This document shows, piece after piece, positions 1 to 8,959 of a stretch of 21,067 nucleotides of DNA. The position numbers and the translations under genes were made by a program. How positions within the stretch are numbered: position 1 is the stretch's first letter; each line of letters begins with the position of its first letter. The notes under the pieces are model-generated. The model worked only from the letters and a program-made list of their open reading frames with translations. It was not told the DNA's origin and made no database searches. This DNA comes from a virus: positions 1-21,067 of the IMG/VR virus record IMGVR_UViG_3300030329_004640, one strand, 5' to 3'.

Positions 1-2
1 CA

Positions 3-752
3 AATTTTAGTGATGCCATTACCAATGCGGCTAAATCTATACAACAAGGTATGAGTAATACAGTCGGAGAACCTGACCGCCGGCAATATCAAGATGCAGT
101 AAATGATTTAGGCATAGAAGAAATCTTTACCTTTGAACCTAGAAATGTAAGGGGAATATCTAGATTTGCAGTAAAAAGAGGTAAAAAGATTATAGAAATT
201 GGGGAATTTTATGAAGATTTCTTAGAACAATTAGAGCCTACTGAAGCAACTGATGATTTCAAAGAAGGTCTTCTTAACATAATTAAAGTCCAAGAATGGT
301 TAGCAACAATGACTGATTTCGTTGAATCGAGCATCGCATCTTTATTAAAAGGACATAGGCTATATCAAGAAGGCGTAGTTATTCCCCAAATGGAAAATCT
401 TTCTTCTTTGAAAATAGAACATTTATTAGAAATTATCTTATTGATAGATGAAAGTTTTACCCGTGAAGATGATAAAACCACAATTTTATATCAAGAAATA
501 GATAAGTTTGCTGACAAGGAAGATTGGGATAAGGTAGAAGAGTTATTAGAAGAAGTAGAATCTAATACTGCGGAATTATTTAGCGACGTTGCTATCGAAC
601 TACAAAAATCATTTGAAAAACAACTACAAAATATGATTGAAAATGCAGAAGCGGGACAAAAATATGACCGCAGATACAAGGCTCCGAATGCATCTATTAG
701 TAAGGTCATGTTAAGAAAATTAAAAGAAGCAGGATTCATTGAGGAAATATAA
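3..752 (+). CDS. Unrecognised protein, 5' end outside the window
   Basis: I do not recognise this protein. The reading frame is open from the left edge of the window, so the gene probably begins upstream. The first in-frame ATG (position 51) has no ribosome-binding site at a usable distance, and the 16 codons before it look coding. From that ATG the protein is 233 aa. It is acidic and mostly helical, with a Glu/Asp-rich stretch over about residues 155-190 that could form a coiled coil. The C-terminal end is basic and could be a small helix-turn-helix-like tail, but that is a guess. No signal peptide or membrane segment is visible. It is separated by 17 bases from the next gene, which has its own ribosome-binding site, and both lie upstream of terminase in one direction. 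The neighbourhood suggests a virion or morphogenesis role, but nothing in the sequence proves it. Confidence 0.7.
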   Translation, partial: NFSDAITNAAKSIQQGMSNTVGEPDRRQYQDAVNDLGIEEIFTFEPRNVRGISRFAVKRGKKIIEIGEFYEDFLEQLEPTEATDDFKEGLLNIIKVQEWLATMTDFVESSIASLLKGHRLYQEGVVIPQMENLSSLKIEHLLEIILLIDESFTREDDKTTILYQEIDKFADKEDWDKVEELLEEVESNTAELFSDVAIELQKSFEKQLQNMIENAEAGQKYDRRYKAPNASISKVMLRKLKEAGFIEEI

Positions 753-769
753 TAGTAGGAGAGAGTGTC

Positions 770-3202
770 ATGAACATAAATGAATTCATAAATGAAATTA
801 AGGACTTTTCACCTTCAAAAAGAAGAAGAAAGTGGAAATCATGGTATAATTCTCAAGAGAAAGAAATGAAAGAAGAGGGATTGAGTGAATTAGAAATACA
901 ATCAAAACTAAAAGAATATAGAAGAGAATATGATTTGATTAGTGAAAGCGGTTCAATGGGCGTAATTGAAGACATGATGGACGCTTTTCAAGGAGAACTG
1001 AATATATATGAAGGGGGCATATTTTTTCCAGTAAATGAACTGCATAAAAAACATCTACCAAGACGAAACCTACAATTAAAATATAATACTGGTGATTCTA
1101 CTGCCAAACAAATTTTTAAGGGAGTAAAAAAAATCGCCACAGGAATTCTAGAAGATAATCTAGAGACAATGTTAGAGCATATTGAAGAAAAAGAATTGAC
1201 TAGAGAACTAGGAACAATTTCAACAAAAACATTCTCTATTGAAAGTTATTTGGGTGGTTTAGACATCAAAGATATTTATGTTAGGGACGAACTGTATAAC
1301 TATTGGGCAGAAATAAAAAATAGATACCCAAAATTAGTCGAAGCCCACAAAAATTTGAAAACAGAAGCGAAACCAATATTAGAAAAAATGATAGAAGAAT
1401 TAGGTGAAGAAAGCGGAAATCTTGTAAAATTAAAATCTGAACTTACAAAATTAGAAGAGTGGGATGAACCTCCTAAGTGGATTTTAGAAATTGATAAGGT
1501 AGATAAAGAAGAAATGTCTATTTTTGGACGGTTCTACAATTATGTATTAGACCTTGAAATATTGTATAACATAGGAAAGGATATTGAAAGGAAGAAAGAT
1601 AGCCGAGATAAAGAAGATTATGGAGACTTGGCTTCTGCAATGTGGGCTGAAGTGAATGATAAGCCTACACAACAAGGAGAATTTGGAGATACTATGCTCG
1701 ACCCCAAACTTTCTTCTTCAACAGAAGATGATGAACATATTGATTTTATTACAGAAAAGGTTTCTCTTGACCCTTTATTGGCCCTCTATATGAAAAGAAA
1801 CAAATCAAAATTAGTAGCAATTACTGAAAAGGGATATGATGAACTTGAAAATAAAATTGAAGACTGGCTGGAAAATTCCAAAATTCCAACTATAACAGGT
1901 GGGGATGAAGATGAAATAATCATGCACAATATTCTTGTCCATAATAGAGTAATTAAGGATATAGAAAATATTAGAGATACAATTTCTATTGATGTGGGTA
2001 GGGGCGGAACAGAATACTGGCTACCTTATACTATTGCTTTAGATATAGATGTGTCCGAAAATGAAACCCCAATAGATGCGGATAAAAATAAAAATGATGT
2101 AGAATTTTATCTTAGAAAGGTTGCAGATTTTATTTCCGATGAAGAAATTCAGTTTCCTTCTGTTCCCGTATTTGGTAGGGGTTCGACATTAGGTAGCAAA
2201 ATTACTAACTTAACTGCCAAAGAACGACTAAAATACCAACGCCTTGCCGAACAACAACAAACATTAACTGGTAGGATTACTGGAACAGGTGACCCATCGA
2301 CTATTACTGACCTTGCAGAAGAAGTAAAAGAACATGTAAAATATTTTTTAGAAGCACTAAATGATTATTATTTTGCGCCAGTTTATTCAGGGAAAATAGC
2401 AGGGAGAATTCCTAATTTTATTGTTTCTTATCCTGCTAAAAAAATCATGGCTGTTGCACAAAATTTCAAAGTCCATGTGCTTAAAGGAAATGTATATCAA
2501 CAGATGCTTCAAACTGATGTAAATGTTGGTCATCGAGAATTAGATGACATCTATAATTTTTTGAAAGAGGTTACCTCTAGAGGCACAACCACAATTGATG
2601 AAGATTTACAAGACTTAGCGTTGGCAGCAATAAGTGGCCTAAATAAAATGTTTCAGGGCTGGAAAAAGAGAAACCTTAGACATGTTGGGGCCATTATTTA
2701 TCATATTATAAATGAAGAAGACCCTGATTCTGAACTTAAAAGATTAATAAAGTTAAGAGGTAAATCTGTAGAAGACTTATCTAAGGAATTTCATGCTAAT
2801 GCAGGTGATGAATACCCTCTTTTTGCCTTGCCATTTTACCTAGAAGATAATTTTGGATTGTATCAAGCAAAGGAAATGGATTCTAAAACAAAGGAAAGCA
2901 GTAAGAAATTAAGAAATCTATTAGCCAGCATTGATGATATGCCGGTTCTTCTTAAGCAATTGTTGAAAGCCCATGATGCAATTAGAAAAGCAATGGGCAA
3001 AGAAACTAATTTTGCTATGAGGCCGATGACCATTGATAATTATGAAGAAGTAATTGAGAAAATTTATCTAAATCATAATGTAGATTTGGCTCATCTAGAA
3101 ATAGAAAATATTGTTAAAGAGGTAGATTCATTTTCTAATATTGCTAAGTGCTACGGCATTACTGAAGAAATTGTATATCAAGTGAAATCTGAATTTAGGT
3201 GA
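770..3202 (+). CDS. Large unrecognised helical protein (810 aa)
   Basis: I do not recognise this 810-aa protein. The ATG start follows an AGGAGAG ribosome-binding site at 756-762. The N-terminus (M-N-I-N-E-F-I-N-E-I-K-D-F-S-P) is followed by a basic patch, SKRRRKWK. This opening partly resembles the W-x-x-I-L-K-D-L-S-P opening of the protein at 11894, and also the EFI-type capsid-targeting sequence of T4 internal proteins. The rest is charged and mostly helical, with an acidic region around residues 290-330. The final 25 or so residues could form a helix-turn-helix. No Walker motif, zinc ligands or membrane segment are visible. The stop codon lies inside the AGGTGA ribosome-binding site of the following gene, so the two are probably translationally coupled. 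Size and position allow an internal head protein or another large virion protein. This is inference only. Confidence 0.75.
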   Translation: MNINEFINEIKDFSPSKRRRKWKSWYNSQEKEMKEEGLSELEIQSKLKEYRREYDLISESGSMGVIEDMMDAFQGELNIYEGGIFFPVNELHKKHLPRRNLQLKYNTGDSTAKQIFKGVKKIATGILEDNLETMLEHIEEKELTRELGTISTKTFSIESYLGGLDIKDIYVRDELYNYWAEIKNRYPKLVEAHKNLKTEAKPILEKMIEELGEESGNLVKLKSELTKLEEWDEPPKWILEIDKVDKEEMSIFGRFYNYVLDLEILYNIGKDIERKKDSRDKEDYGDLASAMWAEVNDKPTQQGEFGDTMLDPKLSSSTEDDEHIDFITEKVSLDPLLALYMKRNKSKLVAITEKGYDELENKIEDWLENSKIPTITGGDEDEIIMHNILVHNRVIKDIENIRDTISIDVGRGGTEYWLPYTIALDIDVSENETPIDADKNKNDVEFYLRKVADFISDEEIQFPSVPVFGRGSTLGSKITNLTAKERLKYQRLAEQQQTLTGRITGTGDPSTITDLAEEVKEHVKYFLEALNDYYFAPVYSGKIAGRIPNFIVSYPAKKIMAVAQNFKVHVLKGNVYQQMLQTDVNVGHRELDDIYNFLKEVTSRGTTTIDEDLQDLALAAISGLNKMFQGWKKRNLRHVGAIIYHIINEEDPDSELKRLIKLRGKSVEDLSKEFHANAGDEYPLFALPFYLEDNFGLYQAKEMDSKTKESSKKLRNLLASIDDMPVLLKQLLKAHDAIRKAMGKETNFAMRPMTIDNYEEVIEKIYLNHNVDLAHLEIENIVKEVDSFSNIAKCYGITEEIVYQVKSEFR

Positions 3203-3206
3203 TGTT

Positions 3207-3713
3207 ATGTCTTGGTGGACAATACTCAAAGAGGTCACTATTAGTGAACCTATGAATGAAGAAGAGTTGGTTTCTTTGAGTAGAGAACAACCTAAACCTT
3301 GGATTAAAAGAACAGATAGATGGAAAAACCTAACAAGGACTATTTTTAATGCGCCCAATGAACAATATTGGGTAGTATATGGTAGAAAGGGAACAAAGGA
3401 AGAGGGCAAACCTATGGCTGCACAAGGAGTAGCCTATACTGATGGGATATATTTAGGGCAGGGACTTAGGAATATAGGAGAAGGAGGAAAGGAATATGCT
3501 TTCGATATTGCTAGAGAAGTTTTCGAAACTAAAAGAAAGAAACCAGCAATATTATTTGCTAACCAATATTCAGAACCCATTTTCAAAAGATTAGGATTTG
3601 AAGAGGGAACTTTAGACGATGTAAGAGAATTATCAAAAGAAATCGCTAACAACCTTCAAAAAAACATTCCCAACTATCAAAACTGGAATGAAAAACTATT
3701 GATATTGAGGTAG
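3207..3713 (+). CDS. GNAT-like N-acetyltransferase domain protein
   Basis: This 168-aa protein probably has a GNAT (Gcn5-related acetyltransferase) fold, which transfers the acetyl group of acetyl-CoA to an amine. Two landmarks support this. Residues 88-93 read R-N-I-G-E-G, matching the family's acetyl-CoA-binding signature R/Q-x-x-G-x-G/A, and they are followed by a helix. Residues 125-131 read I-F-K-R-L-G-F, typical of the last GNAT helix and strand. The order and spacing of these motifs fit the family. The substrate cannot be told. The protein opens with M-S-W-W-T-I-L-K-E, one of several N-termini here sharing W-x-x-I-L-K. That hints it could be carried inside the virion to modify a host or virion protein, which is inference. 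The ATG lies just after AGGTGAT, which contains the stop of the previous gene. The next gene starts 4 bases downstream. Confidence 0.65.
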   Translation: MSWWTILKEVTISEPMNEEELVSLSREQPKPWIKRTDRWKNLTRTIFNAPNEQYWVVYGRKGTKEEGKPMAAQGVAYTDGIYLGQGLRNIGEGGKEYAFDIAREVFETKRKKPAILFANQYSEPIFKRLGFEEGTLDDVRELSKEIANNLQKNIPNYQNWNEKLLILR

Positions 3714-3717
3714 GAAA

Positions 3718-4197
3718 ATGTGGGAAGATATTCTCAAGTCTGACTTTACAGTTAAGACTAATTTTCCTGATGCTGACTTTTGGCTACAAAAAAGAGGTAG
3801 TGATAAAACAGTAGGTATGCCTAAAGAAAGGTATGATGAGGATGCAACAAGACCTAATACTGCAAGTAGATATGATATAGGAATTAAGATAAATAATTCT
3901 GAAATAGATAAAGAACATGTTCTAGAATTTTTTTGGGACACATATAATAGAAGACATTGGGAGGTTCATTCTTATGGTAGTCTAAATCTACAACACATTC
4001 GCATAGATGATGTAAAAAAGATTCTAGAAGGATATGAAAAGGGTGAAGTTAGAAACAAAGAAACAATGGGTAAAATACAAACCGCATATGAAAAGTGGAT
4101 AGACCAAACAGAAACTTTTGCTAAACTATTAATGCAGACTCCTAAATTAAGTGTGAAGGGAAGAAAGATACTAAATTTTTTGAGGAATAAATTATGA
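3718..4197 (+). CDS. Small protein resembling a type I restriction specificity (HsdS) recognition domain
   Basis: This 159-aa protein overlaps the start of TerL by ATGA. It opens with M-W-E-D-I-L-K-S, another case of the shared W-x-x-I-L-K tag. After the tag, residues 18-35 (D-A-D-F-W-L-Q-K-R-G-S ... V-G-M-P) and a later stretch ending in G-S-L-N-L-Q-H-I-R-I-D-D-V-K-K-I resemble the opening and closing parts of HsdS target-recognition domains. In HsdS, a similar segment precedes the conserved helix that follows each recognition domain. This is a remembered pattern, not an alignment, and no methylase or restriction subunit is nearby. The protein could instead be a virus-specific DNA-binding or virion protein. 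Its position directly before terminase also fits a small terminase subunit, but I see no clear helix-turn-helix. Confidence 0.6.
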   Translation: MWEDILKSDFTVKTNFPDADFWLQKRGSDKTVGMPKERYDEDATRPNTASRYDIGIKINNSEIDKEHVLEFFWDTYNRRHWEVHSYGSLNLQHIRIDDVKKILEGYEKGEVRNKETMGKIQTAYEKWIDQTETFAKLLMQTPKLSVKGRKILNFLRNKL

Positions 4198-5639
4198 CAG
4201 AAATAGAAGCCCTCAATCTTGAGCATGAATTGGATTTACAATTATCCAAAGCATCCTTTCCATATTTCTTTCAGCATGTTTGCGGTCCAGCACTAGGACA
4301 TGAACATTATTTCTATCCTAACTATATGGAAGAGTGGCAAGAATTAATGAACACTACACAAAGAACAGTTTTGATTTGTAGTCGTGACCACGGAAAGTCT
4401 GTATTTATGCATTGTTGGGTAATTTGGAATTTAATTTTTCAACCGAAGGGCTATCAAATGCTTTACATTTCATCAAACCAAAAACAGACTTTGGTTCATA
4501 TGAGGGACATTGACAAATACTTTTCACACCCTGCTCTTAAGAAATTTAAACCCGCTAGAGGTTGGGCTGTTGGACATATCCGATTAACAAATGGTAATGA
4601 AATTCTAGCACGTTCAGTAGGTTCTCAGATTCGTGGTCTTCACCCCAATGAAATAATTATTGACGACCCTTTGAAAGAATTTAGCATATCAGCAATTCAA
4701 AAGGTCACCGATTGGTTTTATGGAGACATGATTCCAACACTTCACCATACTGCTTCATTAAGAGTAATCGGAACTCCATTTAGTTATACAGATATTTACC
4801 AACAACTAGCAGAAAATGAAGCCTATACTGTTAGAAATTATCCTTGTCTAAATTCCCTTAACGAACCACTTTGGCCTGACCGTTGGGACTATGATGCATT
4901 AATGTCCCGTAAGGCAGAAATTGGTTCTCTTAAATTTACAAGAGAATATCTTTGTGTTCCGATTTCAACAGGGGCTTCATTGTTTAATCCCGAATATCTT
5001 GACCAATCTAAAAACAAAGACCTTGTTTTGAAACCTCATAGGAGAGAGGGCTACAAATATTATGTTGGTGTTGACCCTGCAATTTCTACAGATGGAGACT
5101 ATAACGTAATTACAGTTTTAGAAGTAGATGATAAGGATAACAAATCGGTAGTCTATGTTGACCGAGCAAAAAATGTAGAGTTTAGGCAGAACATTGAGAA
5201 GGTTAGAGTAATTGGAAAAATATTCAATCCTGAAGTGGTGCTGTTTGAAACAAATACCTTTGCTAAATCCTTTACTCAGGAATTAAGGAATGTTTCTGAT
5301 ATTAATGTGCATGACTTCAACACTACTAGAAAAAAGAAACAAGAAGTTATTTTGAATCTACAGATGAATTTTGAAAATGGTAAAATACATCTTCCTTATG
5401 GAAATGAAGAAAGTAGGAGGGTGTCTTCTACTTTAATTGAGGAATTATCTATGTTTGCAATAACAGAATCAGGTAGATTTGAAGGTGTTGGCGCACACGA
5501 CGATATGGTTATGAGTCTTGCTTTGGCTAATGCTGCTACTCATCAATATACAGATACATATGTCCTTTTAGATGAGTTAGATATTTTTACTGCACCCGTT
5601 CAGCCTACTAGTGGCGGCATCATGGGTCTAAATTTTTGA
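4194..5639 (+). CDS. terL: Terminase large subunit (packaging ATPase and nuclease)
   Basis: This is the motor that cuts concatemeric viral DNA and pumps it through the portal into the empty prohead. The N-terminal ATPase half carries a Walker A-type loop S-R-D-H-G-K-S at residues 63-69. The Walker B strand with its acidic pair is E-I-I-I-D-D-P at 153-159. A coupling-type motif, V-I-G-T-P-F, follows. The C-terminal half is an RNase H-like nuclease with the expected metal-binding acids: D294 in G-V-D-P-A, E352 in F-E-T-N, and D436/D437 in H-D-D-M. At 481 aa it has the usual TerL length and looks intact. The ATG overlaps the stop of the upstream gene as ATGA. The stop codon leads straight into the ribosome-binding site of the next gene (TGAGGTGAAATAAATG). 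Identification is firm from the motif set and from the downstream portal and capsid genes. Confidence 0.95.
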   Translation: MTEIEALNLEHELDLQLSKASFPYFFQHVCGPALGHEHYFYPNYMEEWQELMNTTQRTVLICSRDHGKSVFMHCWVIWNLIFQPKGYQMLYISSNQKQTLVHMRDIDKYFSHPALKKFKPARGWAVGHIRLTNGNEILARSVGSQIRGLHPNEIIIDDPLKEFSISAIQKVTDWFYGDMIPTLHHTASLRVIGTPFSYTDIYQQLAENEAYTVRNYPCLNSLNEPLWPDRWDYDALMSRKAEIGSLKFTREYLCVPISTGASLFNPEYLDQSKNKDLVLKPHRREGYKYYVGVDPAISTDGDYNVITVLEVDDKDNKSVVYVDRAKNVEFRQNIEKVRVIGKIFNPEVVLFETNTFAKSFTQELRNVSDINVHDFNTTRKKKQEVILNLQMNFENGKIHLPYGNEESRRVSSTLIEELSMFAITESGRFEGVGAHDDMVMSLALANAATHQYTDTYVLLDELDIFTAPVQPTSGGIMGLNF

Positions 5640-5649
5640 GGTGAAATAA

Positions 5650-7029
5650 ATGATTGTAAAAAGCACACCTGAACAAAAAAGACAAGCGGCAGAAAAACTC
5701 ATAGAAGTCGCAAGGCTTGAAGAAGAGGAAGAAGAGGCTAAAGACGAAATAGAACAATCACTTAATATTGAATTAGATAGTCCTGAACTAAAGTCATTTT
5801 TTGATTCTATTGGTATAACAAACAATCATGAAACCGTTTCTAAATTATCCAACTATTTGAATATTCAGCCTAAAGAAGCACAAAAATATTTTTCTTTTCC
5901 TAATGAATACATTATACAGGACCATACTGTTCCCGATATAATTAAAACCATGAGAAAACATCGAAGGAAATTAAAGGGTGAAGATAGAAACAAAATGAAT
6001 AAGGCTATTGATACTCTTATAGAAGGATATTCAGAACATCTAAACAAATGCATTGACAGTATTTATTGGCTAAGGGATTATCAACCAGCCCTAAAGAAAA
6101 TGCGATTCAATGAAAAAGACCTACACAAACTCTATGAAATAAAATCCGCAGATGAAAGAAGAGAAGTCATAGATTCCCTTTGTAAATATTGGGAGGCAGA
6201 ACTCGAACAAGAAGGAATGCCATACGGAACAGAATATTCCACTCTACAAAAAACAATGAATGTTGCTAAAAGAGAATTTAGACAGCACATTTCTAAAAAG
6301 AATATTAGAAAGAGTCTAAAAGAAGACACTAAAGATTTCATAATGAAAATGGTTTGTGAAGAGGGAGGTATTGGCGCAAGACAAATTTTTGATAGGATGC
6401 CACCAAAACTTCACAAAAGATGTTCTCCTAATATGATTTCTAAGTTAGTAAAATCACTTAACATTACAGATGTAAATGGAGCCTACTACAAACTATCCGA
6501 TGACATCAAAAAGAATATTTGGGCCTATACTGCGGCCTTTATTGATTCAGACGGATATATCACAGTAGATAGAAGTATGAATCCTAGAGTTGGATTGGTA
6601 GCAACGGGGGATAGGGGCAAAGCATTCATGCTTGAAATACAGAAGTCATTAGGAATAGGAAAATTACACCTTGACCAAAAATCACCACAGAATACTAGAC
6701 CAGTTAATCGTCTTAATTTTTATTCTCAAGATGACATAACAAAACTATTGACTAATTGTAGGCCACATTTTAGAATGAAAGGAAAGAATGCTGACTTACT
6801 TTTAGAACTAATTAAGATGAAAAGAGGATTCAAGAAAGCATCATGGTATAAGCAACGCTGTGATGAAATCTTTAAATTAATGAAATGGGAAAACCATAGG
6901 GACCATGTAGGGTATGATTTTACTAAAGAAGGAATTGATGTTGAAACTGTTGCAAAATTACATGATAATTGCAAAATGAAATTAATGAGTCAAGAAGAAA
7001 ACATATCCACCCCTATGTTAAAAGCGTAG
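5650..7029 (+). CDS. LAGLIDADG homing endonuclease domain fused to an unrecognised N-terminal region
   Basis: The C-terminal third is a LAGLIDADG endonuclease, an enzyme that makes a site-specific double-strand break and usually promotes its own spread. The signature is T-A-A-F-I-D-S-D-G-Y at residues 294-303. It is followed by a beta strand starting I-T-V, a segment resembling the usual second half (L-G-I-G-K-L), and a Lys/Arg-rich end. Only one LAGLIDADG copy is present, so it would act as a dimer. The preceding residues (about 228-285) look like a winged helix-turn-helix. Residues 1-225 are charged, with an E-rich coiled segment at 18-40, and I do not recognise them. The gene sits between TerL and portal, inside the packaging block. 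The N-terminal part may be a native viral protein carrying the endonuclease as a fusion, or the whole may be a free-standing enzyme. No self-splicing intein residues are visible. Confidence 0.85.
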   Translation: MIVKSTPEQKRQAAEKLIEVARLEEEEEEAKDEIEQSLNIELDSPELKSFFDSIGITNNHETVSKLSNYLNIQPKEAQKYFSFPNEYIIQDHTVPDIIKTMRKHRRKLKGEDRNKMNKAIDTLIEGYSEHLNKCIDSIYWLRDYQPALKKMRFNEKDLHKLYEIKSADERREVIDSLCKYWEAELEQEGMPYGTEYSTLQKTMNVAKREFRQHISKKNIRKSLKEDTKDFIMKMVCEEGGIGARQIFDRMPPKLHKRCSPNMISKLVKSLNITDVNGAYYKLSDDIKKNIWAYTAAFIDSDGYITVDRSMNPRVGLVATGDRGKAFMLEIQKSLGIGKLHLDQKSPQNTRPVNRLNFYSQDDITKLLTNCRPHFRMKGKNADLLLELIKMKRGFKKASWYKQRCDEIFKLMKWENHRDHVGYDFTKEGIDVETVAKLHDNCKMKLMSQEENISTPMLKA

Positions 7030-7076
7030 GCACATTGATAACATAAAGGGTCACGTTCAGATTGGAGGGGGATAAT

Positions 7077-8723
7077 TTGGCAGAAAAGAGGCGATTTAAA
7101 ATCAGCAACTTGTTTAGGAAAAGCACTCCTAAACCCCTTGATAGGCAAATCTACAACATAGGCATTCAAGAAAAGACCCCTGCTCAATTATTAAACGGGC
7201 CTCTTATCTACAACATTGTTCAGCATTCAGTAATTGTTAGGACATGTTTGGTTCAATTGAAACAGGAATCATTTCGGCGTGGGTATCATTGGGAGAAAGC
7301 ATTTGAAGCCCGATGTAAGAAATGCAATAAAGAACACGATAGACCTGTTCAAGAATGTGCTAAGTGCGGTAGCACAGAATTGGAACTACCTAATCCCGAA
7401 CAGTTAGAATATGCTGAAAAATTCTTAGAAGGATATGTCAATAACTCTACACAATTATTTATTGATGTGCTAAAGGAATTAGAAGATGATTTGAATATCA
7501 TGGATGATGCTTTCTTAGTATTCGTTAAAGAATATTACATTGATGGTAATGGCAAAATAAGAATGCACAGGATAAAGGAATTATTTAGGGGCGACCCCGT
7601 GACCATGCACATTTATGCTGATGAAGATGGAGTTAGAGGAACAAAAGGATTTACTTGCATTCATCATAGAGACATTCTAGCAGAAGAACCATATGAAAGA
7701 TGTGAAACTTGTGGAGGCGCAATGTTTCCGGTATATTTTGTAAATAGGGCTAAGGGAGAAGACCAATATTTCATAGAGGGTGAAGTCCTACATTTTAGTA
7801 AATATAGTCCTAGTAGGATGTATGGGTTGTCTCCAATCTTAACATTATACAATCACATTATGACATTAATTGCTATGGAAAATTATGTTAATTCTTCATA
7901 CACTAAGAGTAGAATGCCTAGAGGATTATTAGCGGTGCAAACTCGCAATATGGAATCTATGATGGCGTTTTGGCGTGGTGTTAAAGAAAGAATGGAACAA
8001 GACCCTCATTATATTCCTGTTATGGGAATTGAAAGCGAGGCTGGAAAGGGTTCAATTGAATGGATTAAGTTCATGGATAGCCTAAAAGAAATGGACTATG
8101 TTTCTGTAAAAGAAGATTTGCGTGATAGGATTGCAGCGTTTTATGGAGTAAGTAAAATCTTCATGGCTGATAATACTACAAGTGGTGGACTAAATAATGA
8201 AGGTATGCAAATATTGGTGACTAATCGTGCGGTGCAAATGGCACAAACTGTCTACAATGATTATGTATTCCCGTTTATTCAAAACCAATTTGGAATAACA
8301 GATTGGAATTTGAAACTACCTCCTTCTGAAGAAGAGGATGAAATTGCTGCCCTAAGAAAAAGAGAAATTGAAGTGCAGATTGCAGCCTCAATTAAAAATC
8401 TAGGATTTGAAATAGAAATGGATGAAGATGGAAATTTCACCTATGAAAAAGAACAGCCTAAAGAAGATATGGAACAAAAAGGTATTGAAGGAGACTCCCC
8501 ATCAGGAGGAATGAATTTAGCAGGTTCTAATCTTGACCAAAGGGATATAGATGAAATGCAAAGAGAAGCAATTCAAGGAGGGGATTCTAAACCACAAGAG
8601 AATCCTCCGGCCACAAGGAATAAACCTGCAAAGAGTGTCGGACCCGATAAGAGATTTGCAGGATTACCAAAAGATGCGGGGAATCAAAACGTGGATAAAA
8701 GGAATGAAAGGAGAGTGGGATGA
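7077..8723 (+). CDS. Portal protein with embedded zinc knuckles
   Basis: The portal forms the ring at one head vertex through which TerL pumps DNA and to which the tail attaches. Recognition rests on position (after TerL, before protease and capsid) and on the central region. That region has V-L-H-F-S-K-Y-S-P-S-R-M-Y-G and, near the C-terminus, A-A-F-Y-G-V-S-K-I-F followed by the long helix typical of HK97/SPP1-type portals. I chose the TTG at 7077 because GGAGG lies 8 bases upstream. A TTG at 7062 would sit before that site. Two zinc-knuckle-like sets are visible: C80/C83 with C94/C97, and C194/H197 with C209/C212. The C-terminal 100 residues are polar and glutamine/glycine-rich, likely disordered. 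With 548 aa the protein is of usual portal length. The stop overlaps the next gene by ATGA. Confidence 0.85.
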   Translation: MAEKRRFKISNLFRKSTPKPLDRQIYNIGIQEKTPAQLLNGPLIYNIVQHSVIVRTCLVQLKQESFRRGYHWEKAFEARCKKCNKEHDRPVQECAKCGSTELELPNPEQLEYAEKFLEGYVNNSTQLFIDVLKELEDDLNIMDDAFLVFVKEYYIDGNGKIRMHRIKELFRGDPVTMHIYADEDGVRGTKGFTCIHHRDILAEEPYERCETCGGAMFPVYFVNRAKGEDQYFIEGEVLHFSKYSPSRMYGLSPILTLYNHIMTLIAMENYVNSSYTKSRMPRGLLAVQTRNMESMMAFWRGVKERMEQDPHYIPVMGIESEAGKGSIEWIKFMDSLKEMDYVSVKEDLRDRIAAFYGVSKIFMADNTTSGGLNNEGMQILVTNRAVQMAQTVYNDYVFPFIQNQFGITDWNLKLPPSEEEDEIAALRKREIEVQIAASIKNLGFEIEMDEDGNFTYEKEQPKEDMEQKGIEGDSPSGGMNLAGSNLDQRDIDEMQREAIQGGDSKPQENPPATRNKPAKSVGPDKRFAGLPKDAGNQNVDKRNERRVG

Positions 8724-8950
8724 TGACAGAAGACATTAGACAAAAAGAAAAGAGACTAAGAAAAGAATTGGCACAGGCTAAGGCCCAAATGTCATTAGAA
8801 GATAACAAGAAAGAAATCCCACGCAATTATGATATTGCTGGAATTGATGCTAGAACTTCACATAAAGCAACACATGGTTCTTCAGATATTCCTGATGTAA
8901 TTCTTTTACCAAAGAAAAAGCGTCAACAAAAAGAAAACATTCCATTCTGA
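8720..8950 (+). CDS. Small unrecognised protein (76 aa)
   Basis: This short protein is charged, with an N-terminal helix rich in Lys, Glu and Arg (about residues 4-30). A less structured C-terminal half ends in a run of basic residues (P-K-K-K-R-Q-Q-K). The start overlaps the portal stop as ATGATG. GGAG at 8710-8713 serves either the ATG at 8720 or the one at 8723, so the exact start is uncertain by one codon. The stop is followed at once by the GGG of the next gene's ribosome-binding site. I do not recognise the family. Placement just after the portal is compatible with a small head or connector accessory protein, without direct evidence. Confidence 0.7.
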   Translation: MMTEDIRQKEKRLRKELAQAKAQMSLEDNKKEIPRNYDIAGIDARTSHKATHGSSDIPDVILLPKKKRQQKENIPF

Positions 8951-8959
8951 GGGATTATC

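Noticed and set aside
51-752. ATG at 51 as the true start of the first gene
   Set aside because: There is no ribosome-binding site at proper spacing, and the frame is open and coding-like to the window edge, so the gene more likely starts outside.
5650-7029. Intein inserted in a viral gene
   Set aside because: A LAGLIDADG domain is present, but there is no N-terminal Cys/Ser splice block and no C-terminal His-Asn. The gene also ends right after the endonuclease.
8551-8739. Second + strand frame within the portal 3' end
   Set aside because: It is an out-of-frame overlap with the low-complexity portal tail and has no good start signal.
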